Below, in pieces: positions 27,043-34,981 of a DNA stretch of 64,000 nt. Each line of letters starts with the position of its first letter. Position 1 is the first letter of the stretch. Source of the DNA: Buchananella felis (GTDB lineage: Bacteria > Actinomycetota > Actinomycetes > Actinomycetales > Actinomycetaceae); the NCBI RefSeq assembly GCF_041380015.1, contig NZ_CP159978.1. The stretch is one strand, 5' to 3'. The notes below the pieces were generated by a model that was not told the DNA's origin, did no database searches, and saw nothing but the letters and a program-made list of their open reading frames with translations. Position numbers and translations under genes: made by a program.

Positions 27043-30000
27043 TCAAGTGTCATGTCTTTGATGCGTGAAAACCCTGGGAGTGCGGGCGGACAATTCGTGG
27101 GCTCTCGCGAGAAGGGAAGCGAACGAAGTCATGTGCGGGGCTTGTGCGACTGCTGCGGTTAGGTTGGCCAGGATTTGTTGTCGGTCGTATTGGTCTGCGC
27201 GGTTCCATGCGGTTTCCAGGAGTTTGGTTGCCTGGCCTGGGTTGTTGCCTTGGTGTGCGGTGGCGAGGGCTGCGGCGAAGGTGCCGTAGTGAGTGCCCTC
27301 TAGCTCGGGTAGGCGGGTTAGCGCGAGGGCTTGGGCTTGCCAGTTCTTGTTCTTGAAGAGGATTTCGAGGGCGTCTGCGGCGTCGTTGATTGAGCCGAGT
27401 AGCGCGGCCGTTAGACGGGGTTCACAGAGGTCGCTGAGCGTGAGTGCGGTTTCCAGTTCGGTGTGGGCGTCTGGATTCAGGTGTTGTTCGGCGAGTACCA
27501 AGACGGCATCGCGGATTTGGGGAGTTTGGAGGTTTTGGAGCTCCACGGGCACAGGAGCGTAGTTAGGGGTGTTGTAGGTCTGAAGGAAGGCGGGGATGGT
27601 ATTGGTTATTTGTGCGGTTCGCCAGGCAGCAAGGATCTGGTACGCTCGGTTGAGGGTTCGCAGTTCGTTGGTGACTGCCTCGATGCCTCTGACAGCGATC
27701 TCCTCGACAAAGACGGAGAGAGACGCGATGTCGGGGATGTCTACATAGAGTTTGGCGATCGTTTTTAGGGTGAAGACGTCCTGGCTGGTTGGCTCGGCCC
27801 AGTCTGATTCGAGTGTTTCTGCTCTTTCCTCGAGGTTCTGGGCGTTGTTCCAGCGGGCCAGCTTTTGCGTCTGTTCTTCGGTTGGGGTGACCCGCGCCCA
27901 ATCGGGCAGGCTCGGGGAGCTGATTCCATGCTCGCGAATGGCGGTGGCGACCGCGCGGCGGGTTGGGCCCAGCATGTCGGGGTGGTCGTGTTTGTCCGCT
28001 TCGAGGGCGGCGGCTACCAGGTCAGTAGTAGCGGTGCTTTCGCCCCATCGTGCTCGAGCGAGCAGTAGCTGTGCACGGACGTACGAAGGAAGCTCGTCTA
28101 TTTCTGGCGTGAATACGTTGCGAGCATCGGTGCTTCGGCCTAGTTCTCGCAACTCGTTAGCGAGGAAACGAGTGGCCGACAGAAGCCTAGGAGCGAAGAC
28201 CTGGGGATAGGTGGCGGCTAGCCCGCTGTAGAGGTCGGCTGCTTCCTGAGCGGTGGTGAGTGCTGCTGGGTGGTTGCCGGTCTCGGCTAGGCGGGCCGCG
28301 AGGTTGTTGAGCGCTCCGGCGAGGTTGGGGTTGTATGCGGCGGGGTTATGGGCGGCTAGAGCCCGGTAGAGGTCGACTGCTTCCTGAATGGTGGTGAGTG
28401 CGGCTGGGTGGTTGCCGGTCTCGGCCAGGCGGAGCGCGAGGTTGTTGAGGGAGGCGGCGAGGTTGGGGTTGTATGCGGCGGGGTTTTGGGTGGCTAGCTG
28501 GTGGTAGAGGTCGGCTGCTTCCTGAATGGTGGTTAGTGCGGCTGGGTGGTTTCCGGTCTCGGCCAGGAGGATAGCGAGGTTGTTGAGCGCTCCGGCGAGG
28601 CCCGGTGTGTATGCGGCGGGGTTTTGGGCGGCTAGATCCCGGCGGATGGCGACTGCTTCCTGAGCGGTGGTTAGTGCGGCTGGGTGGTTGCCGGTCTCGG
28701 CTAGGAAGTTGCCGAGGTTGTTGAGCGCCATGGCGAGGCCCGGTGTGTATGCGGCGGGGTTTTGGGCGGCTAGATCCCGGCGGATGGCGACTGCTTCCTG
28801 AGCGGTGGTTAGTGCGGCTGGGTGGTTGCCGGTCTCGGCTAGGCGGGCCGCGAGGTTGTTGAGCGCTCCAGCGAGGTTGGGGTTGTATGCGGCGGGGTTT
28901 TGGGTGGCTAGCTTCCGGTAGAGGTCGACTGCTTCCTCAATGGTGGTTAGTGCGGCTGGGTGGTTGCCGGTCTCGGCTTGGAAGGCGGCGAGGTTGTTGA
29001 GCGCCATGGTGAGGTCGGGGTTGTATGCGGCGGGGTTTTGGGCGGCTAGCTGGCGGTAGAGGTCGACTGCTTCCTGAATGGTGGTGAGTGCTGCTTGGTG
29101 GTTGCCGGTCTCGGCTTGGCGGGCCGCGAGGTTGTTGAGGGAGGCGGCGAGGTCGGGGTTGTATGCGTCGGGGTTTTGGGTGGCTAGCTCGCGGCGGATG
29201 GCGGCTGCTTCCTGAGCGGTGGTGAGTGCGGCTGGGTGGTTGCCGGTCTCGGCTAGGAGGTTGGCGAGGTTGTTGAGCGCCATGGCGAGGCTTGGGTTGT
29301 ATGCAGCGGGGTTTTGGGCCGCTAGATCCCGGTAGAGGTCGACTGCTTCCTCAATGGTGGTTAGTGCTTCTTGGTGGTTGCCGGTCTCGGCTAGGCGGAG
29401 CGCGAGGTTGTTGAGCGCTCCGGCGAGGTCCGGTGTGCATGCGGCGAGGTTTTGGGCCGCTAGTTGGCGGTAGAGGTCGACTGCTTCCTCAATGGTGGTT
29501 AGTGCTTCTTGGTGGTTGCCGGTCTCGGCTAGGCGGAGCGCGAGGTTGTTGAGCGCCATGGCGAGGTCGGGTGTGTATGCGGCGGGGTTTTGGGCGGCTA
29601 GCTCGCGGCGGATGGCGACTGCTTCCTGAATGGTGGTGAGTGCGGCTTGGTGGTTGCCTGTGGCGGCTTGCAAGGAGGCGAGGTTGTTGAGGGAGGCGGC
29701 GAGGTCGGGGTTGTATGCGGCGGGGTTTTGGGCGGCTAGCTTCCGGTAGAGGTCGGCTGCTTCCTGAATGGTGGTGAGTGCGGCTGGGTGGTTGCCGGTC
29801 TCGGCTAGGCGGGTCGCGAGGTTGTTGAGCGCTCTGGCGAGGTCGGGGTTGTATGCGGCGGGGTTTTGGGCGGCTAGCTTCCGGTAGAGGTCGGCTGCTT
29901 CCTGAGCGGTGGTGAGTGCCGCTGGCTGGTTGCCGGTCTCGGCTAGGAAGTTGCCGAGGTTGTTGAGCGCTCCGGCGAGGCCCGGTGTGTATGCGACGGG

Positions 30001-32601
30001 GTTTTGGGCCGCTAGCTTCCGGTAGAGGTCGGCTGCTTCCTGAGCGGTGGTGAGTGCTGCTGGCTGGTTGCCGGTCTCGGCTAGGAAGTTGCCGAGGTTG
30101 TTGAGCGCTCCGGCGAGGCCCGGTGTGTATGCGGCGGGGTTTTGGGTGGCTAGCTTCCGGTAGAGGCCGGCTGCTTCCTGAGCGGTGGTTAGTGCGGCTG
30201 GGTGGTTGCCGGTGTCAGCTAGGAAGGTCGCGAGGTTGTTGAGCGCTCCGGCGAGGTTGGGGTTGTATGCGGCGGGGTTTTGGGCGGCTAGCTCGCGGCG
30301 GATGGCTACTGCTTTCTGAATGGTGGTGAGTGCTGCTTGGTGGTTGCCGGTCTCGGCCAGGCGGGCCGCGAGGTTGTTGAGACGTCCGGCATATTGGGCG
30401 GGAGTTTGGTGGGGTTGGTCGGTGAGTTTTTGGGCGATCTGGAGGGCGAGTTGGCGTAGCCAGGAGTGCCCAAGGGGGATGGCGTTGAGGATTGTTTCTA
30501 GTGGGAGGTCGGCGTTGTTTTCCACAAGCGCCTGAAGGGTGATGGTGAATGGGCCGCCTTGGGTCAGAGCGGTTTCGAATGCTGCTTTCCACATGTGGGG
30601 GCGGTAATGCAGGCATGCTTCGGCCAGTTCCGTGGCCGCCACCGAATAGGCAGTGGAGAGCCGCGTGATGGTTTGGCAGGCGTTGCTTGCCTGGGCTTTC
30701 GAATTGGTGCGAAGGGCTTGTTCTTGCTCAGTGACTAGACGCGGTTGAACCGAGTTTCGATTCTTGTTTTGGGGTTGGTGTGGAAGTATTTGGTTCAGGA
30801 GAGTTGGCTCTGACGTGAAGACGTCGCTTACTAGGTAGTCTGCGATAGGGTCGGGTTCCAAGCGGACTTGGTTACCTTCGCGAGTAGGGATGAGCACCGT
30901 GGTGAGGAGCTCTGCAAACCTGGTTCGCTCCTGGTGATTATGCTCCCATTCGGGCAACCTGCCCAGAACGTCTTCCAGGTAACCCGTCGTTGGGGCGAGC
31001 AAAGCGACTGTAGCTGCAGCATGCTTGAGAGAGATCTTGCTGGCATTGCTGAGTGAGTCGTGTTTCTGCCAGCGTGCGAACTCTAGATCCAGAATTCTTT
31101 GGAAGAGTGTCGTCTGGACTTTGTCTGTACCCGCAGCATCTTCGCTATTGTCTGCACTACGCTCTTTGGCAGTACTAGAGATGGGCGTTTGTCCCACCGC
31201 CTCGAGCAGTGCATACAAACTTACAGTCAGAGCGGAGGCTCCGTCGAAAACATGTGCGGGTATCTCAGTGGTAGATTCAGAAAGATCTGTCGAAGTGGTT
31301 GGGGCGTCGTATGTGCTTTTGTGAAGAGTTTCGGCGAATGCTGTGAGTGCTCTGCGGTAGAGAAAGCTGGATTCTCGATACGGGCCGAGTTTGTTAGCCT
31401 TGTGGATACTCCTAATACTGGGGTTGTCCTGAAGGATGTTGTGTTCGATTGCGTCCCACCAGGAGGTTACTGAGCGTCCCGCTAGTAGGAGCCTGGTGGG
31501 CGCTGTTCTCTGATTCAAGGCACGCACAATGCGTGCGATCTGGTCTTGGTTGTACTTCTCGGCATAGTCCACTACCAGCAGCAGCTCGGTGCCAAGCTCC
31601 TTCAGGCCATCTAGATCTTGGTCAGTCAGGGGAGTGGTTTGGGTGGTGAAGCCGGTTACCCATCCCAAAGAGCCCATGTCCTTGCATAGTTCGGCTGCGA
31701 GGCGGGTTTTGCCGGCACCGCCTGATCCTTCCAGCAGAGCAATGGAGAAATCCGGTTTGCTGGCTGAGCCGATTGGTGCGCTCGGTGTGGAGGCCCATTC
31801 GCGTAGTGCGGTGTAATGGGTGTTCTTGCAGTAGGGCACCACTCCGTGCCTGGAATTGAGAAGTTGAAGCGGGCTGGGATCATCAGGCAGGGCCGTGAAT
31901 GCAGGGGCGAGGGCGTCTGCGGCCTTTAAGACGCTGGGCACGTTGGCGTCTGGGCCGCGTTGGGCGGCGATGGCGCCGACGTCGATGCAGACCTCCCATT
32001 CCCATTGGCCGTTGGGGTCGGCGTAGCTGGCCCCGAACTCTAGGGCCTGGGACCAAGTCGCTTGGCGTTCGGTGGCTTGTTGGACGTCGATGGCCAGCCA
32101 GTTGGCACTGAGATCGCCGGGTTTCTGTGCGGTCAATAGATAGTGGGCCCCACCCTCAAGGCCGTCTGGGCTGTCGGTGAAGTATGGGGCTTGGATCACG
32201 GGCAGGCAGCCGCCCTCCCAAGTCTTGTCGACCGGGATGAGCACGATGGCGTGCCGGTGTTGTCCTTGCTTGATGACCAGAATGAGAGGGTGGAGCCTGG
32301 CATCCAAAGCCGCGCATGCGAATGCGGCGCACAGGTCCACGCACGTCCCGCGTCGTTGGGAGACAACCTCGTTCAACGGGCGGATCTTCTGTTTCCCAGG
32401 ATGGCTCTCAGGCGGCTCCCAGTCGTAAGCAAGCTTGAGCTGTTGGAAAGCGTCAAAGACCCGCCAGGCCTTGGCCTGAACATTGCCTCCTACTGAAACC
32501 GGGAAACGCTGCCCCTCAAACCCGGACACCAACAACCGTAACCAGCCAGGAAAAACGGCTTCACCAATACCCACCGGGTCGTTAACAGAATCCCAAATCA
32601 T
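27043..32601 (-). CDS. Transglutaminase-like/STAND NTPase/TPR giant protein (intact)
   Basis: 1852 residues. Domains: 1-270, transglutaminase-like peptidase with Cys87 (RRGTCVDL), His117 (RHAIV) and Asp172 (AIDV); about 285-650, STAND-type NTPase with Walker A GSGGAGKT at 292-299, Walker B LLLVVDYAE (Asp345), LLLAGRS and a winged-helix-like segment (LEFARWQKHDSLS); about 720-1460, 16 near-identical TPR units plus a degenerate one; then a helical C-terminal domain. This is the layout of an NLR-like sensor: effector, switch and ligand-binding repeats. The hydrolase at 34316-32898 precedes it and another follows. Its first ~270 residues and its C-terminal region are almost identical to the frameshifted gene at 17946-23391, so one is a copy of the other or they exchange sequence. 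Function is inferred only. Confidence 0.88.
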   Translation of the reverse strand: MIWDSVNDPVGIGEAVFPGWLRLLVSGFEGQRFPVSVGGNVQAKAWRVFDAFQQLKLAYDWEPPESHPGKQKIRPLNEVVSQRRGTCVDLCAAFACAALDARLHPLILVIKQGQHRHAIVLIPVDKTWEGGCLPVIQAPYFTDSPDGLEGGAHYLLTAQKPGDLSANWLAIDVQQATERQATWSQALEFGASYADPNGQWEWEVCIDVGAIAAQRGPDANVPSVLKAADALAPAFTALPDDPSPLQLLNSRHGVVPYCKNTHYTALREWASTPSAPIGSASKPDFSIALLEGSGGAGKTRLAAELCKDMGSLGWVTGFTTQTTPLTDQDLDGLKELGTELLLVVDYAEKYNQDQIARIVRALNQRTAPTRLLLAGRSVTSWWDAIEHNILQDNPSIRSIHKANKLGPYRESSFLYRRALTAFAETLHKSTYDAPTTSTDLSESTTEIPAHVFDGASALTVSLYALLEAVGQTPISSTAKERSADNSEDAAGTDKVQTTLFQRILDLEFARWQKHDSLSNASKISLKHAAATVALLAPTTGYLEDVLGRLPEWEHNHQERTRFAELLTTVLIPTREGNQVRLEPDPIADYLVSDVFTSEPTLLNQILPHQPQNKNRNSVQPRLVTEQEQALRTNSKAQASNACQTITRLSTAYSVAATELAEACLHYRPHMWKAAFETALTQGGPFTITLQALVENNADLPLETILNAIPLGHSWLRQLALQIAQKLTDQPHQTPAQYAGRLNNLAARLAETGNHQAALTTIQKAVAIRRELAAQNPAAYNPNLAGALNNLATFLADTGNHPAALTTAQEAAGLYRKLATQNPAAYTPGLAGALNNLGNFLAETGNQPAALTTAQEAADLYRKLAAQNPVAYTPGLAGALNNLGNFLAETGNQPAALTTAQEAADLYRKLAAQNPAAYNPDLARALNNLATRLAETGNHPAALTTIQEAADLYRKLAAQNPAAYNPDLAASLNNLASLQAATGNHQAALTTIQEAVAIRRELAAQNPAAYTPDLAMALNNLALRLAETGNHQEALTTIEEAVDLYRQLAAQNLAACTPDLAGALNNLALRLAETGNHQEALTTIEEAVDLYRDLAAQNPAAYNPSLAMALNNLANLLAETGNHPAALTTAQEAAAIRRELATQNPDAYNPDLAASLNNLAARQAETGNHQAALTTIQEAVDLYRQLAAQNPAAYNPDLTMALNNLAAFQAETGNHPAALTTIEEAVDLYRKLATQNPAAYNPNLAGALNNLAARLAETGNHPAALTTAQEAVAIRRDLAAQNPAAYTPGLAMALNNLGNFLAETGNHPAALTTAQEAVAIRRDLAAQNPAAYTPGLAGALNNLAILLAETGNHPAALTTIQEAADLYHQLATQNPAAYNPNLAASLNNLALRLAETGNHPAALTTIQEAVDLYRALAAHNPAAYNPNLAGALNNLAARLAETGNHPAALTTAQEAADLYSGLAATYPQVFAPRLLSATRFLANELRELGRSTDARNVFTPEIDELPSYVRAQLLLARARWGESTATTDLVAAALEADKHDHPDMLGPTRRAVATAIREHGISSPSLPDWARVTPTEEQTQKLARWNNAQNLEERAETLESDWAEPTSQDVFTLKTIAKLYVDIPDIASLSVFVEEIAVRGIEAVTNELRTLNRAYQILAAWRTAQITNTIPAFLQTYNTPNYAPVPVELQNLQTPQIRDAVLVLAEQHLNPDAHTELETALTLSDLCEPRLTAALLGSINDAADALEILFKNKNWQAQALALTRLPELEGTHYGTFAAALATAHQGNNPGQATKLLETAWNRADQYDRQQILANLTAAVAQAPHMTSFASLLARAHELSARTPRVFTHQRHDT
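28174..30382 (-). repeat. Coding tandem array: 16 TPR units of 138 bp, second copy
   Basis: Same 46-residue unit and same count (16) as the array at 19064-21268, but with a different order of variants. Units 3 and 4 and units 7 and 8 are neighbouring near-duplicates. Variant blocks seen only or mainly here include LNNLGNFLAETGN and NPAAYTPGLAGA. Boundaries are approximate. Confidence 0.9.
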
Positions 32602-32806
32602 TCCTCGCTGCCGTTCTCCTTGAAGGGGCTTGGCAAGGACCGGTGTGGCGACCGCGTTAGGGAGAGCTCAGTAGCCAAACTGGCGGCGTCCTTGCCGGGC
32701 GTGGTTTTCACATTAGCGCCGTTTTGCTGATTTGAGTAGACATTGTCCAGCTGAGATCGACAGGAAAACGAAACCCTTTCGGTGGACGCCTCGATACGTA
32801 GCGCTT

Positions 32807-32873
32807 GCCCAGCCCGGCCGACTTCGCTCCCGACTCCTCCTTACCGCTCTCTCAGGACAGCATGCAGCCGTAA
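32807..32873 (+). pseudogene. Orphan copy of the tsaD 3' end
   Basis: In the tsaD frame this stretch encodes PSPADFAPDSSLPLSQDSMQP and a TAA stop. The real tsaD ends PSPADFAPDSSLPLSQASLLP and a TAG stop. Most differences are synonymous, so this tail evolved as part of a working tsaD in a related genome and was not simply copied locally. It has no upstream tsaD sequence. It lies 15 kb from tsaD at the other side of the STAND-TPR genes and 25 bp before the end of the convergent hydrolase gene. Confidence 0.85.
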
Positions 32874-32897
32874 CCCGTAACCCGTAGCCCGCCGCCC

Positions 32898-34316
32898 CTA
32901 GCCGGCCAGCTCCACCGCGCCGATCCTGGCGGTGAGCGTGACCGGGTCGCTGTCCTGCCCGGTGTCCGCAGTCAGCCTGAGCTCGTGCAGCCCCTCCGGC
33001 AGTCCGGGCAGCTGGAACACCCACCGCTCGCCGTCCCTCTCGGCACTCACGCGCTGGTTTCCGATGGAGCCGCCCAGGGCGCGCACCTCTAGGCCGGTGG
33101 CATCCCCCACCACCACCTCGATGCGGCCGGTGGTGGGGGTGAGGGCGGGCAGAACGTCGTCCATATCGAGCCGCAGGTAGGGCCCCGTAGAGTCCTGCAC
33201 CGGCCCGCGCGCGGCCTCCGGCAGCGCCTGGGCCCCGTAGCCGGCCACATGCCCCGCCACCGGGCTCTCCTCCACCAGCTCCTGATGGGAGCGGGTCAGG
33301 CGGTGCCAGAACCGGCGGTCGTCCTCCAGGAAGGGTGGGATCGCGGAGAGCATGGGGACTGTGCCGTCGCCCGCCACCCAGCCCTCCGGCAGCCAGGCGG
33401 GGTCCTCCTTGAACACCCGCAGCCGGCCCCCGCTCAGGGCGGCGCGCGAGAGGGTGGTGCGCCCCTGGGAGTAGTAAACGGAGAACGGGTTGCGTCCCGT
33501 CTGCTCCACCAGCGCCGCCACGCGCTCAGAGAGCTCCACGTTGGCCCGGTAGGAGCGATGCGCGCGGGCCGCGAAGTCCGGGGTGGCGGCGGTCAGCTCG
33601 GGCGGGAGCAGGTGCGGGTAGGTGCCCTGCCCGTCTACCTCCACCGCCCGCCAGTGCGGCAGCAGCTCGAAGCCGGAGTCCCAGCCGCGAAACACCTCGC
33701 TCAGCCCGTCCAGGGTGAACCCGGCCACGCTCACGCCGTTGACCAGCTTGTCCAGCGCGGCGGTGGCGCCCCGGTAGGGCGTGCCAAGGGTGATGATCTC
33801 CTTGACCTCGATGCCCTCGCTGAGGAAGGCCCACCAGTGCGCCGCCACCAGGCCGCCCATCGAGTGGGCCACGAGCACCACCGGCCGCCCCTGCACCCGC
33901 GCGCGAATCTCCGCATCCAGGTGCCGGGCGATCACGTCCACGGACTGGCGGAAGTCGTACGGGAACGCCACCAGGAAGGCGTCGGGGCGCGGCAGGTCCG
34001 GCCCCGCAGTAACCGTGTCGCGTTCGCTGATTCCCAGCGCACTGCGCAGTGAGGCAAGTAGGTGGTCGTAACCAGGAACGAGGTGATAGAAGCAAATGCG
34101 CGTTCTGCTGATTAGCGCTGTGGGCTGGAGGCGGTTATCTATTGCCAGTCTTCTGTTGGGTTCATTGTTTCGAGCGCGCAGTGTTCGGCATGCTGGCCGA
34201 TAGATAGGTTCCCCGTGTTCGTCGGATAGGACGCTACCTCCGATGCCCGGGATCACCACCACGAGCGGGCGCGTTTGCCGCTTGGACGAGTGCTCGGAGC
34301 CAAAGAGTCGGGCCAT
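32898..34316 (-). CDS. LCAT/lipase-like alpha/beta hydrolase (module 1)
   Basis: 472 residues and a paralogue of the 25591-26976 hydrolase. Motifs: LVVVIPGIGGSVLSD at 18-32, FPYDFRQS, the nucleophile elbow VAHSMGG with Ser152, GTPYRGATAALD, AGDGTVP and the catalytic-His candidate SHQEL. The C-terminal beta domain is also shared. ATG 34316 has a strong AAGGAGG. No signal peptide is seen. Most of the gene has host-like high GC, but about 34020-34230 is distinctly poorer in GC, suggesting a mosaic. It is followed on the same strand by the giant STAND-TPR gene after a 296-bp gap that contains the tsaD tail. Likely a lipase or esterase effector; substrate unknown. Confidence 0.87.
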   Translation of the reverse strand: MARLFGSEHSSKRQTRPLVVVIPGIGGSVLSDEHGEPIYRPACRTLRARNNEPNRRLAIDNRLQPTALISRTRICFYHLVPGYDHLLASLRSALGISERDTVTAGPDLPRPDAFLVAFPYDFRQSVDVIARHLDAEIRARVQGRPVVLVAHSMGGLVAAHWWAFLSEGIEVKEIITLGTPYRGATAALDKLVNGVSVAGFTLDGLSEVFRGWDSGFELLPHWRAVEVDGQGTYPHLLPPELTAATPDFAARAHRSYRANVELSERVAALVEQTGRNPFSVYYSQGRTTLSRAALSGGRLRVFKEDPAWLPEGWVAGDGTVPMLSAIPPFLEDDRRFWHRLTRSHQELVEESPVAGHVAGYGAQALPEAARGPVQDSTGPYLRLDMDDVLPALTPTTGRIEVVVGDATGLEVRALGGSIGNQRVSAERDGERWVFQLPGLPEGLHELRLTADTGQDSDPVTLTARIGAVELAG

Positions 34317-34429
34317 GGGGACCTCCTTGGTGTGGGCCTTGCTTGGAGTTTATTCGTCGGCGCACTCGCGCGGGTTGGCGCGCGGCAAGCCGTCCCCCCG
34401 CCCCACCCCAAGCATGATTGAATGTGACC

Positions 34430-34573
34430 ATGGTCACTTCGTCTCGGTCTGTTGAGCCGCGCCCCTTCACGGTCAAGGCCGTGGCGCTGCTGGTGCTGTT
34501 CGGGGTGGGCATCCCCGCCCTGTTCGTCCTTGCCCTCTCCTTGTGGAGCCGGGCTGTCTGGGGCGCGTCGTGA
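34430..34573 (+). CDS. Small single-pass membrane protein
   Basis: 47 residues (MVTSSRSVEPRPFTVKAVAL...). A basic N-terminal stretch is followed by one hydrophobic helix (about residues 16-40). The TGA overlaps the GTG of the next gene by 4 nt, which supports real translation. No family recognised. It probably works with the next membrane protein. Confidence 0.6.
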   Translation: MVTSSRSVEPRPFTVKAVALLVLFGVGIPALFVLALSLWSRAVWGAS

Positions 34574-34950
34574 GCGCCCGCCTCTCCTGGCCCGCCCTGC
34601 TGGCGGCCGTCCTGTTCGTTGCCGCCTACACCGCCGCGCTGCGGTGGGTGGACGGGTTCGCTCAGATGGTCGGTGATTCCAAGGGCCTGTCCGCCCTGCT
34701 GGCCGCCGCCCCGCTGGCCGCGTTCCTGTGCTGCCTGGTGGAGTCCTACCGCTTCGGTTGGGGCGTGCTGCGCCCGATCGTGGCGGCGCTCGCCCTCTCT
34801 GTCACGGTGGCCGCTGTCTACGGCTTCCTGCTGGACCAGCCCGACGCCGTCGCGGTCTACGCCGCCGGTTTTCTTGCCCCGGCGTTCGTGGGGGAGGGGG
34901 CCGGCCAGCTGGTGCGCCGCCTCACTCGCCCAAAGCAGCAGCAGCGCTAG
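34570..34950 (+). CDS. Small multi-pass membrane protein of unknown function
   Basis: 126 residues from GTG 34570, overlapping the upstream small gene. Three or four hydrophobic helices are visible (about 8-25, 42-60, 68-90 and 95-110), and a basic tail (RRLTRPKQQQR) ends the protein. I do not recognise the family. It is convergent with the methyltransferase at 34982-36340, with only 31 bp between them. Confidence 0.65.
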   Translation: MSARLSWPALLAAVLFVAAYTAALRWVDGFAQMVGDSKGLSALLAAAPLAAFLCCLVESYRFGWGVLRPIVAALALSVTVAAVYGFLLDQPDAVAVYAAGFLAPAFVGEGAGQLVRRLTRPKQQQR

Positions 34951-34981
34951 CCAGATTTGGCCGCAGCCGAGCTAGCCGCCT

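Noticed and set aside
19064..30382. CRISPR-like tandem repeats
   Set aside because: The repeats are 138 bp, in frame, and encode TPR helices; there are no short repeats with unique spacers and no cas genes.
32898..34316. The first six residues of the hydrolase (MARLFG) and 18 bases match the start of glmM
   Set aside because: The match does not extend further at protein level and the genes are unrelated; likely chance or codon bias.
17880..34316. A complete integrative element with integrase
   Set aside because: Although the tsaD tail duplication suggests integration, no integrase, transposase or relaxase frame is present, so only an island with a border mark is claimed.
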